DNA of 64,000 nt. Origin: Reyranella aquatilis. GTDB taxonomy: Bacteria > Pseudomonadota > Alphaproteobacteria > Reyranellales > Reyranellaceae. The translations under genes were made by a program, and so were the position numbers. Positions 8,556 through 16,748 of this stretch are shown piece after piece (the stretch's first letter is position 1; the number at the start of each line of letters is the position of its first letter). The stretch is taken from NCBI RefSeq assembly GCF_020880995.1, contig NZ_JAJISD010000009.1:186001-250000 (forward strand), written 5' to 3'. A model generated the notes under the pieces. The model did not search any database, had not been told where the DNA came from, and saw only the letters and a list, made by a program, of their open reading frames with translations.

Positions 8556-9353
8556 ATGCAAACGGATAACAAGCCGAGCGTCGGTGAAAAGGGTCGGTTC
8601 TACCTGACCAAGCACATCTGGCTGCCGCAGCAGCCACTGGAAGACTTCAACCTGAAGCTCTCGGACATGATCCTTCGGAACATGCCGAAGCTGCCGCTGG
8701 GCGGCGAGGACGCGCTGAAGGCCTTCCCGGTCCTGGCGGAGCTCAAGAAGAGCCACGACAAGATCAAGGCCGACCTCAACTACCTGCTCAGCCACCACGA
8801 CGAGATTCCCGCGTTGCACGAGGTCCATCCGCGCGACCTCTACGTGCCCGGCCGCGCCTGGCGCACCTTCCTCCTGAAGCTGTGGGGCCACGAGGTGACG
8901 GAGAACGCGGCTGCCGTTCCGGACACGATGGCCGCGATCGCCAAGATCCCCGGCGTCCATTCGGCGCTGTTCAGCATTCTTGCGGGCCGTGCCGAGATCG
9001 AACCCCATCGCGGCTCCGCCGCCGGCGTCATCCGCTTCCACTATCCGCTGATCGTGCCGAAGGAGCCCGAGAAGTGCTGGATCGAGATCGGCGGCCACCA
9101 CTTCTTCTGGAGGGAAGGCGAGCCGCTGGTGTTCGACGACACGCGCGAACACTGGGTGAAGAACCAGACCGACGAGACGCGCGTCGTGCTGATCATCGAC
9201 TTCAACGCCGCGATGCCCTTCCCGGTGAACCTCTATACCGGCCTGCGCTACAACCTGGTTCGCCGCAGCAAGGAAGTGATGACCGTCATCGAGCGCGCCT
9301 CGATCGGCGTCCCCCCGCGCACCGCGCAGCCGGCGCTGGCCAAGGCTGCTTAG
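8556..9353 (+). CDS. Aspartyl/asparaginyl beta-hydroxylase-like Fe(II)/2-oxoglutarate dioxygenase
   Basis: 265 residues from MQTDNKPSVGEKGRF. The C-terminal half has the double-stranded beta-helix pattern of the family: EIEPHRGSAAGVIRFHYPL with the first metal His and the conserved RxH-type region, then FDDTREHWVKNQTDETRVVL with the distal His and Arg. A longer reading from 8466 is open, but GAGG sits upstream of the 8556 ATG and the extra residues look non-conserved. A TATAAT hexamer at 8411-8416 could be its -10 box. It likely hydroxylates a peptide, lipid or small molecule in the cytoplasm; target unknown. Confidence 0.82.
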   Translation: MQTDNKPSVGEKGRFYLTKHIWLPQQPLEDFNLKLSDMILRNMPKLPLGGEDALKAFPVLAELKKSHDKIKADLNYLLSHHDEIPALHEVHPRDLYVPGRAWRTFLLKLWGHEVTENAAAVPDTMAAIAKIPGVHSALFSILAGRAEIEPHRGSAAGVIRFHYPLIVPKEPEKCWIEIGGHHFFWREGEPLVFDDTREHWVKNQTDETRVVLIIDFNAAMPFPVNLYTGLRYNLVRRSKEVMTVIERASIGVPPRTAQPALAKAA

Positions 9354-9363
9354 CTCGTCGTGA

Positions 9364-10632
9364 CTAAGCCGCCAGTCGGGCGGCGATCCTGTCGAGGGAT
9401 TCCAGGCCGTCGATGGGCCCCAGCGCGGCAAGCGTGAGCTTGCCCTGCAGCAGGCGACGGGCGACGCGTCGCACGGCGTCCTGGTCGACCGCCTCGATGC
9501 GCGACACGATTTCCTCGTAGGGGATCGTGCGGCCGTGGACGATCAGGTGGCGGGCCGCCTGTTCGCAGCGGGAGCCGCTCGATTCGAGCGACATGAGCGT
9601 GCCGGCCTTGATCTGGTTGCGCGCCCGCACGAGTTCCTGCTCGTTCAGCGTGTCGGCCACGCCGACGAACTCCTCGCATACCGCCGGGATCAGCTCGGCG
9701 AGATCGTCCTCGCCCGTGCCGGCATAGATGCCGAACAGGCCACCATCGGCGTAGGCCGTATTGAAGCAGTGGATGCCGTAGACCAGGCCGCGATCCTCGC
9801 GGATGCGCTGGAACAGGCGCGAGGACATGCCGCCGCCGAACAGAGTCGAGTAGATCGCCAGCGCGAAGTAGTCCGGATCGCGATAGCCGATCCCCTCGCA
9901 ACCCAGCACGAGATGCGCCTGCTCCAGCACGCGCTGCTCGCGGCCGTCGCCGCCGACATAGGCGAGCGGCACCGGAGCCTCGGCATTGGCGGGCGTGCGC
10001 GGCACGGAGCCGAAATACTTCTCGGCGAGATCGACGATCTGGTCGTGCTCGACGCGGCCGGCGGCCGACAGGACCATGTTCGACGCCGTGTAATGACGTG
10101 CCAGATAGGCGAAGAGATCGTCGCGGCCGATCGCCTCCACCGTGGTCGCGGTACCGAGGACCGGACGGCCCAGCGGCTGGCCCGGCAGCGCGGTTTCCTG
10201 GAACTGGTCGAAGATGATGTCGTCGGGCGTGTCGAGCGCCTGGCCGATCTCCTGGAGGATAACGCCCCGCTCGCGCTGCAGCTCGTCGGGATCGAACACC
10301 GAGTTGCGCAGGATGTCGGACACCATCTCGACGCCCAGCGCCACGTCCTCCTTCAGGACGGAGGCGTGGTAGGCGGTGATCTCGCGGCCCGTATAGGCGT
10401 TCAGGCTGCCGCCGACATTCTCGATCTCCTCGGCGATGGCGCGGGCGCTGCGGGTCCGGGTGCCCTTGAACGCCATGTGCTCCAGCATGTGGGCCATGCC
10501 GTTCAATTCGGCCGATTCGTGACGCGTGCCGCAGGCGACCCAGATGCCGAGCGAGGCCGATTCCACTTCGGGCATCGGATCCACGGCGACGCGCAGACCA
10601 TTGGCCAGCGTCGTGACCTTCACGTTGCTCAC
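9364..10632 (-). CDS. M16 family zinc peptidase (processing-peptidase-like)
   Basis: 422 residues. Inverted zinc motif HMLEH (His48, Glu51, His52) with the third ligand Glu128 (ERGVILQEI) at the classic 76-residue spacing, then the C-terminal inactive lobe with the R/Y pair region (GGGMSSRLFQRIREDRGLVY). The family includes the mitochondrial processing peptidase beta subunit, whose closest bacterial relatives are alphaproteobacterial. Start is GTG, overlapping the thrC stop (GTGA), so it is coupled to thrC. That linkage is a widespread alphaproteobacterial synteny without a known functional reason. Confidence 0.93.
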   Translation of the reverse strand: MSNVKVTTLANGLRVAVDPMPEVESASLGIWVACGTRHESAELNGMAHMLEHMAFKGTRTRSARAIAEEIENVGGSLNAYTGREITAYHASVLKEDVALGVEMVSDILRNSVFDPDELQRERGVILQEIGQALDTPDDIIFDQFQETALPGQPLGRPVLGTATTVEAIGRDDLFAYLARHYTASNMVLSAAGRVEHDQIVDLAEKYFGSVPRTPANAEAPVPLAYVGGDGREQRVLEQAHLVLGCEGIGYRDPDYFALAIYSTLFGGGMSSRLFQRIREDRGLVYGIHCFNTAYADGGLFGIYAGTGEDDLAELIPAVCEEFVGVADTLNEQELVRARNQIKAGTLMSLESSGSRCEQAARHLIVHGRTIPYEEIVSRIEAVDQDAVRRVARRLLQGKLTLAALGPIDGLESLDRIAARLAA

Positions 10633-12074
10633 GGGCGCACCTTGCTCCGGCTGGCCGGCGCGGCCGCCATCTCCCGCCGCTCGTCGATCATGGATTTCAA
10701 CGCCTCGACGTCGTTGCGCAGTCCGTCCGAGCGCTCGGTGCGCTCCAGCAGGTCGGCAAGACGGGCCGGCAGGCGCGGCCGCTGGCCGGTCGCCTTCTCG
10801 ACGGCATCCGGGAACTTGGCGGGATGCGCGGTCGCCAGCACCACCATCGGGATGGCGGTATCGCGCCGATGCTGCTGGGCCAGCGCATAGCCCACGGCAG
10901 TGTGCGGATCGATCGTCTCGCCGTAGCGCTTCAGGCAGTCTGCCATGGCCGCGAGCGTGCCGGCATCGTCGAGGCGGCCGGCGTCGAACAGCTCGCGCAC
11001 GCCCGCCAGCACGTTGCCGCCGACCTCGAGCGTACCGGTGCTGCGGAACGAGGTCATCGCTTCCGCGAGCGCCACGCCATTGCGATCGTAGAGATCGAAC
11101 AGCAGACGCTCGAAATTGCTCGAGATCTGGATGTCCATGCTCGGGCTCAAGGTCGGCACGACCTCCGACGTCTTCATCGTCCCGCTCTCGAAGAAGCGGG
11201 CCAGGATGTCGTTGCTGTTGGCGCCGACCACGAAGTGCGAGATCGGCAGGCCCATCTGCTTCGCGGCATAGCCCGCGTAGACGTTGCCGAAGTTGCCGCT
11301 GGGCACGCTGAAGGCGACGGGACGCTCCGGCGCCCCGAGCTTCAGGGCGGCCCAAAAGTAATAGACGATCTGAGCCATCACGCGGGCGAAGTTGATCGAG
11401 TTCACGGCCGTCAACGCATGGCGGTCGCGGAATGCGAGATCGTTGAAGCAGGCCTTGGCGAGGTCCTGGCAGTCGTCGAACGTGCCCTGGACCGCGATGT
11501 TGTGGACGTTGGCCGCCAGCACCGTCGTCATCTGTCGCCGCTGGACCTCGCTCACGCGGCCCTTGGGGAACAGCATGAAGATGTCGATGGTCTTGCGGTC
11601 GCGCACCGCCTCGATGGCGGCCGAGCCGGTGTCGCCCGACGTCGCGCCGACGATGGTCGCGTGCTGGCCGCGCGCCGTCAGCGTCTGGTCGAGCATGCGG
11701 CCGAGCAGCTGCAGCGCCACGTCCTTGAAGGCGAGCGTCGGGCCGTGGAACAGTTCGAGCAGGTGCAGGCCCGAATCGCCGAGCGGCTTCAGCGGCGCGA
11801 CCTCCGGTGTCTCGAACGAGGCATAGGCCTCGCCGATCAGGCGGCGGAAGGTCGCCTCGTCGAACGAGTCGCCGACGAAGGGCCGCATCACGCGGAAGGC
11901 GAGCTCGGTGTAGCCGAGCCCTTGCATCGCCGCGATCTCGGCCTTGCTGAACTGCGGCCATTCGGCCGGCAGATAGAGGCCGCCGTCGCGGGCGAGACCC
12001 GCAAGCATGATGTCTTCGAAGCCAAGCGGCGCAGGCGTGCCCTGCGAACCGTGGCGGGTGCTGATGTAACGCAT
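10629..12074 (-). CDS. thrC: Threonine synthase
   Basis: 481 residues. Converts O-phosphohomoserine to threonine using PLP. The PLP lysine is Lys117 in GPTLAFKDVALQLLG, and the phosphate-binding glycines lie in SGDTGSAAIEAV. The N-terminus MRYISTRHG is typical of the longer class of ThrC found in proteobacteria and fungi. I chose 12074 because family members begin with this sequence; the upstream extension is a repeat-derived stretch. Coupled to the downstream M16 peptidase. Confidence 0.95.
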   Translation of the reverse strand: MRYISTRHGSQGTPAPLGFEDIMLAGLARDGGLYLPAEWPQFSKAEIAAMQGLGYTELAFRVMRPFVGDSFDEATFRRLIGEAYASFETPEVAPLKPLGDSGLHLLELFHGPTLAFKDVALQLLGRMLDQTLTARGQHATIVGATSGDTGSAAIEAVRDRKTIDIFMLFPKGRVSEVQRRQMTTVLAANVHNIAVQGTFDDCQDLAKACFNDLAFRDRHALTAVNSINFARVMAQIVYYFWAALKLGAPERPVAFSVPSGNFGNVYAGYAAKQMGLPISHFVVGANSNDILARFFESGTMKTSEVVPTLSPSMDIQISSNFERLLFDLYDRNGVALAEAMTSFRSTGTLEVGGNVLAGVRELFDAGRLDDAGTLAAMADCLKRYGETIDPHTAVGYALAQQHRRDTAIPMVVLATAHPAKFPDAVEKATGQRPRLPARLADLLERTERSDGLRNDVEALKSMIDERREMAAAPASRSKVRP

Positions 12075-12125
12075 TAACGATTGCTCCGAACGCGACCGGG
12101 AGGCCTCATTCCAACGAGGCACGGA

Positions 12126-12163
12126 TAGGATCTCTCCACTCCGCTTCGCTCCGGTCGAGATGA
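12126..12163. repeat. Possible dispersed repeat fragment (GGATCTCTCCACTCCGC family)
   Basis: The stretch containing CTCTCCACTCCGCTTCGCTC followed by CGGTCGAGATGAC matches, from memory, a short motif scattered between genes in many proteobacterial genomes. Only one copy is seen in this window, so the repeat status cannot be tested here. Confidence 0.35.
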
Positions 12164-12167
12164 CAAA

Positions 12168-12419
12168 TCAGGCGACCTGCCGGCAGGCCTCATGGTCCTT
12201 GCGGACCCGTTTCGTGGAGGCCGGGAACTTGGCCAATGCTTTCTCGGGGCGGGTCGGGCGCTTGACCAGGTCGCCGCCGCAGTTCGGGCAATGTCCGCCC
12301 AGGCGGGTTCGCGCACAATCCGCGCAGAACGTGCACTCGAAGGTGCAGATCAGGGCGTCGGACGCGCCGTTGGGCAGGTCCTTGTCGCAGCATTCGCAAT
12401 TGGGGCGCAGGTCGAGCAT
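12168..12419 (-). CDS. DUF1272 small zinc-ribbon-like protein
   Basis: 83 residues, MLDLRPNCECCDKDLP at the N-terminus. Eight cysteines in CxxC-like pairs (CECC, CTFECTFCADC, CPNC) match the DUF1272 pattern and suggest one or two bound zinc ions. The function of the family is unknown. It follows the M32 carboxypeptidase by nine bases on the same strand and is likely co-transcribed. Confidence 0.85.
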   Translation of the reverse strand: MLDLRPNCECCDKDLPNGASDALICTFECTFCADCARTRLGGHCPNCGGDLVKRPTRPEKALAKFPASTKRVRKDHEACRQVA

Positions 12420-12428
12420 CCGTCCCTC

Positions 12429-13931
12429 TTACGCCTGCAGGTAGCGGCTTTCCAGATGCGCTTTGAAGGCCGACGCCCCAAGCGGCGTGCCGGTGGCCGC
12501 GGTCAGGATCTCGTCGGTCGTGGCGATCGAGCCCTTGCCGTGGACGTTCGTCCGCAGCCAGGCCAGCAGCGGCGCGAAATCGCCCCGTCCGATGGCCTCC
12601 ATCAGGTCCGGATTCGCCCGGCGGGCGGCGGCAAAGAGCTGGGCCGCGGCGAGCGCCCCCAGCGTGTAGGTCGGGAAATACCCCCACCCGCCGTCCGGCC
12701 AATGGATGTCCTGCAGGCAACCCAGCGAATCGTCGGGCGGCACGATGCCCAGAAGCTCCCGCATGCCGTCGTTCCAGGCCCCCGGCAGATCGGCGAGCGG
12801 CAGATCCCCCGCCAGCATCGCGCGCTCCAGCCGGTAGCGCAGCATGATGTGCAGCGGATAGGTAACCTCGTCCGCGTCGACACGGATGAAGCCCGGCGCC
12901 ACGCGGGTATAGAGCCGGTGGATGTTGTCCTCGGTCCAGGCCGGCCCGTCCTTGCCGAAGGCGGCCCGCATGCGCGGCGCCGCGAAGGCGAGGAACGCGT
13001 CGCTGCGACAGGCCTGCATCTCCATCAGCAGCGACTGGCTCTCGTGCAGGGTCATGCCGCGGGCATTGCCGACCGGTTGACGCCGCCAGGCCTTGGGCAG
13101 GCCGGCCTCGTAGAGACCATGCCCGGTCTCGTGCAGCACGCCCATCAGGGCGCGCGCGAAATCCTGCTCGTCGTAGCGCGTGGTGATGCGCACGTCGTCG
13201 GCGGTACCGCCGGTGAAGGGGTGGGCCGACACGTCGAGGCGGCCGTGATGGAAGTCGAAACCGATCCGGCGGATCAGCTCCTCGCCCAGCCGGCGCTGCG
13301 CCTCGACCGGGAACGGCCCCTCCAGCGGCAACGGATCGGGCCGGCTCTTCTGGCGCTCCAGCACGCGGCCGAGCAGGTCGGGCAGGAAGCCGCGCAGCTC
13401 GGCGAACAGCGCATCGATGCGGCCGGAACGGCCGCCGGGCTCGAACTCGTCGAGCAGCGCGTCGTAAAGCGAGGTGCCGAGGGCGGCGGCCTTCGCCTCG
13501 CCCACACGACGCATGATGGTCAGCACTTCCGCGAGCGTCGGCAGCAGCGACTTGAAGTCGGCGTTCTTCTTTGCGGACCGCCAGGCCAGCTCGCAGGCCG
13601 AACAGGCGCGCGTGCGCGCCTCGACGAGGTCGGCCGGCAGGGCACTCTCATGCACCCAGGTTCGGCGCATTTCGCGCAGGTTGGCAGCCTGCCAGGGATC
13701 GAGCGATGCCCTCCCCTCCTCGGCGCGCTCGAGCAGCTCCGGCATCTCCGGCGCGGCGATCATCTCGTGCGCGATGAGGCCCAGGGTCGCGAGCTGGTCG
13801 GCGCGGTCCCCGCTGGCGCCGTCCGGCATCATGGTCGACCGGTCCCAGTTCAGGATCGCCGCCGCGCGTCCGACATCGCTCATCCGCGCGAAACGGCGCT
13901 CGAGCTCGACGTAGGGATCGTTGACGATCAT
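12429..13931 (-). CDS. M32 family metallocarboxypeptidase (Taq carboxypeptidase type)
   Basis: 500 residues, the usual family length. Zinc motif HETGH (His267, Glu268, His271) within LHETGHGLYEAGLP, followed by the family's HESQSLLMEMQ with the third ligand Glu. It removes C-terminal residues from peptides in the cytoplasm. The ATG overlaps the SURF1 stop by four bases, so it has been recruited into the oxidase-assembly transcript although it has no known role there. Confidence 0.93.
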   Translation of the reverse strand: MIVNDPYVELERRFARMSDVGRAAAILNWDRSTMMPDGASGDRADQLATLGLIAHEMIAAPEMPELLERAEEGRASLDPWQAANLREMRRTWVHESALPADLVEARTRACSACELAWRSAKKNADFKSLLPTLAEVLTIMRRVGEAKAAALGTSLYDALLDEFEPGGRSGRIDALFAELRGFLPDLLGRVLERQKSRPDPLPLEGPFPVEAQRRLGEELIRRIGFDFHHGRLDVSAHPFTGGTADDVRITTRYDEQDFARALMGVLHETGHGLYEAGLPKAWRRQPVGNARGMTLHESQSLLMEMQACRSDAFLAFAAPRMRAAFGKDGPAWTEDNIHRLYTRVAPGFIRVDADEVTYPLHIMLRYRLERAMLAGDLPLADLPGAWNDGMRELLGIVPPDDSLGCLQDIHWPDGGWGYFPTYTLGALAAAQLFAAARRANPDLMEAIGRGDFAPLLAWLRTNVHGKGSIATTDEILTAATGTPLGASAFKAHLESRYLQA

Positions 13932-14665
13932 TTCGCCTTCCCGCGGCCGTTGATCTCCAGCCGCCCGTTCTCCCAGTGATAGGCGAGATAGACGCCGGAC
14001 AGCGCCAGCGCGATCAGGAACCAGGTGATGGCGTACTGGAGATGGTCGTTGGGAATCTCGAGCCGTGTCTGGCCGCCGACCGGTACCCCGCCCGGATTGG
14101 GCGTGGCGTCGGCTTCGAGAAAGAACGTGTCGAGCTTCGGGTCGGGCGGTGCCCCCGCCAGCTTGCGCATCAGCGGCACGTCGGCCTGAAACCAGACGTT
14201 CTTTTCCGGCACGTTCTCGGGCGCGAAACGCGCCCGGATCTGCGAACGGCGAACGAGGCCGGTGACCTCGACGCGCCCCGTCGTCCGGGTGATGGCCTGC
14301 GTCGCGGCCGCGCGGTCCGGCACCCATCCGCGATCGAACAGGATCACGCGCCCGTCGTCGGTCTTGAGCGGCACGATTACCTGCAGCCCGACCTTGTTCT
14401 TCAGGCTCCGCGCGGCGAGGAAGAATTCGTGGCCGTGCTCGAACGTGCCCGCGACCCTCACGCGTCCGTACTCGTGCCGCAACGGGTCGCCGGCGAGCAG
14501 CTGATCGAGCGTCATCGGCGCCGCCGCCTGGTTGGTGGCGATGCGATCGAGGATCTCCCCCTTCCACGCGCGACGCTCCATCTGCCACAGGCCGAGGCCC
14601 AGCGAGAGCACCAGGATCGGCAGCGAGACGAGCGTGGGCCAGAAAGCGGGCCGCAGCCGGATCAT
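13928..14665 (-). CDS. SURF1 family cytochrome oxidase assembly protein
   Basis: 245 residues. One membrane helix at each end (FWPTLVSLPILVLSLGLGLW and AITWFLIALALSGVYLAYHW) flanks a periplasmic domain, the standard SURF1 layout. GxW-type conserved segments (LGLWQMERRAWK, then FDRGWVP) are visible. SURF1 helps insert heme a into subunit I of aa3 oxidases. It sits at the end of the cox cluster and is coupled to the M32 peptidase gene. Confidence 0.92.
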   Translation of the reverse strand: MIRLRPAFWPTLVSLPILVLSLGLGLWQMERRAWKGEILDRIATNQAAAPMTLDQLLAGDPLRHEYGRVRVAGTFEHGHEFFLAARSLKNKVGLQVIVPLKTDDGRVILFDRGWVPDRAAATQAITRTTGRVEVTGLVRRSQIRARFAPENVPEKNVWFQADVPLMRKLAGAPPDPKLDTFFLEADATPNPGGVPVGGQTRLEIPNDHLQYAITWFLIALALSGVYLAYHWENGRLEINGRGKAK

Positions 14666-14692
14666 CGTATCTCCTCCAACCGTCGAGTTCGC

Positions 14693-15067
14693 CTAGTCAT
14701 CAAGTTCAGTCGTGCGGTGATTGAACTGCTGGGCGACCAGCAGCGCCTTCAGGAAACGCAGCATCCATACCGCCAGCGCAAAGGTCAGCGGCAGCCAGAT
14801 CAGGACATGCATCCACCACGGCGGCTCGTAGCGGAACTCCACCCAGAAGACGAGCATCATGATGATGGCGCCCAGCCCCAGGATGACGAACACCGCGGGC
14901 CCGTCGCCCGCGTCGTTGCTGCGCAGGTCGAGGCCGCATACCGAGCAGCGATCGACCACGTTCAGCAGGCCGACGAACAGCTTTCCCTTGCCACAGCGCG
15001 GACAGGCGCTGCGCAGGGCGACGTCGAACGGCGATTGGCGCGGCCAGTCGGACAAGTGCCTCTCCAA
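14693..15067 (-). CDS. DUF983 membrane protein
   Basis: 124 residues. An N-terminal zinc-ribbon-like part with two CxxC pairs (CPRCGKGKLF, CSVCGLDL) is followed by two membrane helices (AVFVILGLGAIIMMLVFWVE and LIWLPLTFALAVWMLRF). DUF983 genes almost always lie between coxC and surf1 in alphaproteobacteria, as here, so a role in oxidase biogenesis is inferred. Its start lies just inside the hairpin that follows coxC. Confidence 0.9.
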   Translation of the reverse strand: MERHLSDWPRQSPFDVALRSACPRCGKGKLFVGLLNVVDRCSVCGLDLRSNDAGDGPAVFVILGLGAIIMMLVFWVEFRYEPPWWMHVLIWLPLTFALAVWMLRFLKALLVAQQFNHRTTELDD

Positions 15068-15098
15068 AAAGCGAACCGCCGGGGAGCACCCGGCGGTT
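15066..15098 (-). terminator. Rho-independent terminator after coxC
   Basis: Stem AACCGCCGGG/CCCGGCGGTT (15074-15083 and 15089-15098), loop of five bases. On the minus strand it is followed by CGCTTTTT. It lies directly before the DUF983 start, so it probably lowers, rather than abolishes, read-through into DUF983-surf1. Confidence 0.75.
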
Positions 15099-15121
15099 CC
15101 AAGATAGTCCGTCTTCCCGCG

Positions 15122-16000
15122 TCAGTGCAGGGCGATCGGCGCTTTTCCGGCGCCCCACCAGTAGATGCAGAAGAACAGGAACAGCCAGACCACGTCGACG
15201 AAGTGCCAGTACCAGGCCGCAGCCTCGAAGCCGAAATGCTGACGCGGCTTGAACTGGCCTTTGGCGGCGCGGATCAGGCAGACGATCAGGAAGGTCGTGC
15301 CGACCAGCACGTGGAAGCCGTGGAAGCCCGTCGCCATGAAGAAGGTCGACGTGTAGATGTCCTGGCTGAACGTGAACGGCGCGTGAATGTACTCGTAGGC
15401 CTGGATGCAGGTGAAGATCGCGCCCAGGACGACGGTGCACAGCAGGCCGCGGACGGCGTCCTTCTGGTTGCCTTCGATGATCGCGTGATGCGCCCAGGTG
15501 CAGGTCGTGCCCGACAGGAGCAGGATCAGCGTGTTCATCAGCGGCAGGTCGAACGGCGCGATGATGCTGATGCCCTTCGGCGGCCAGATGCCGCCCGTCG
15601 CCTCGGTCCGGACCGGCATGTTCGGCGCGCCGGGATAGAGGGCGGAGTCGAAGAACGCCCAGAAGAAGGCCGCGAAGAACAGCACTTCCGAGGCGATGAA
15701 CAGGATCATGCCGTAGCGCAGGCCGAGCTGGACGACGGCCGTGTGATAGACCCGCGACTCGGCGATGACGTCGCTCCACCACCAGTACATCACGCCGAAC
15801 ACGAGCAGCAGGCCGGGGGCGATCGCCCACCAATGGACCGACTTCATGACGGCCTCGATGCCCGGGCCCAACATGCCCGGATGCAGCGCCAGCCCGAAGC
15901 CCAGGGCCAACAGCAGCGCCGCGAACGAACCCAGCGCCGGCCACGGGCTGGGATCGACCAGATGATAGGGATGCTTTGGAGTACCGCCGGCCATGTTCAT
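15122..16000 (-). CDS. coxC: Cytochrome c oxidase subunit III
   Basis: 292 residues, about seven membrane helices. The N-terminus (GGTPKHPYHLVDPSPWP) and the motif FYFASEVLFFAAFFWAF-like segment (IASEVLFFAAFFWAFFDS) are those of subunit III, which stabilises the aa3 core and oxygen entry. Its ATG overlaps the ctaG stop (ATGA). A strong hairpin follows the gene. Confidence 0.97.
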   Translation of the reverse strand: MNMAGGTPKHPYHLVDPSPWPALGSFAALLLALGFGLALHPGMLGPGIEAVMKSVHWWAIAPGLLLVFGVMYWWWSDVIAESRVYHTAVVQLGLRYGMILFIASEVLFFAAFFWAFFDSALYPGAPNMPVRTEATGGIWPPKGISIIAPFDLPLMNTLILLLSGTTCTWAHHAIIEGNQKDAVRGLLCTVVLGAIFTCIQAYEYIHAPFTFSQDIYTSTFFMATGFHGFHVLVGTTFLIVCLIRAAKGQFKPRQHFGFEAAAWYWHFVDVVWLFLFFCIYWWGAGKAPIALH

Positions 16001-16599
16001 CCACCCTTTCCGATTTCGTTGCCGGCCACGCCGCCGAGCAAGGTCCTGGCCCGTTCCGTCTTCGCCTCGAAGAAAGTGTACGAGAGCGTGATGGTCCGGA
16101 TGTTGTCGTAGCGCCGATCCTTATCCAACTCCGGATCGACGAAGAAGATCACGGGCATGTCCACGGACTGCCCGGGCAGCAGCAGCTGCTCGGTGAAGCA
16201 GAAGCACTGGATCTTGTTGAACCACCCGCCCGCCGTCTCCGGCGTGACGTTGTAGGTCGAGGTGCCCACGGCCGGGCGCTGCGAGAGGTTGGTCACGCGA
16301 TAGTGGGCGAGATACTCCTCGCCCAGGCGGACCTTCACTTCGCGCTGCAACGGCTGGAACTTCCACGGCAACGCCGTGTCGACGTTGGAATCGAAGCGGA
16401 CGTTGACCGTGCGATCGAGGATCGGGCGATCGCCCGCCTGCGACACGACCGGCGTCCCGCCAAAACCCGTGGTCCGGCAGAACAGGTCGTAGAGCGGCGC
16501 CGAGGCGTAGGCGAAGCCGCCCATGCCGGCCGTCGCGAGGAAGAGGCGCCGAGCGACCTTCCTGTTCTTGGCAGCGATGTCGGCCCTGGGATCGCTCAT
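15997..16599 (-). CDS. ctaG: Cytochrome c oxidase assembly protein CtaG (Cox11 type)
   Basis: 200 residues. Single N-terminal membrane anchor (RRLFLATAGMGGFAYASAPLYD), then a periplasmic copper-binding domain with the Cox11 signature IQCFCFTEQ. It delivers copper to the CuB site of subunit I. Four-base overlaps join it to coxC downstream and to the microprotein upstream, forming a tightly packed assembly unit. Confidence 0.96.
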   Translation of the reverse strand: MSDPRADIAAKNRKVARRLFLATAGMGGFAYASAPLYDLFCRTTGFGGTPVVSQAGDRPILDRTVNVRFDSNVDTALPWKFQPLQREVKVRLGEEYLAHYRVTNLSQRPAVGTSTYNVTPETAGGWFNKIQCFCFTEQLLLPGQSVDMPVIFFVDPELDKDRRYDNIRTITLSYTFFEAKTERARTLLGGVAGNEIGKGG

Positions 16600-16748
16600 C
16601 CGTAGCCGCCCATGCGCACGATCGTGAGGGCGAAGAACATCACCGCCAGCACGATCAGGAAGCCCGCAATGAAGAAATTCTTGCCGCGCTGGCGGCGGTG
16701 CATGTCGGTATCGCCCGGGCGACGGTCCTGTGCCATGGCGGCCATCAT
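16596..16748 (-). CDS. CoxF-like 50-residue membrane microprotein
   Basis: A short frame that begins MMAAMAQDRRPGDTDMHRRQ, has one membrane helix (FFIAGFLIVLAVMFFALTIV) and ends RMGGYG. It overlaps both neighbours by ATGA junctions: its ATG with the ctaB stop and its stop with the ctaG start. This exact fit, together with a clear positive-inside N-terminus, argues it is a real gene. Small single-span proteins occur at this position in other alphaproteobacterial cox clusters (CoxF type), so a role in oxidase assembly is likely; the family name is from context. Confidence 0.85.
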   Translation of the reverse strand: MMAAMAQDRRPGDTDMHRRQRGKNFFIAGFLIVLAVMFFALTIVRMGGYG

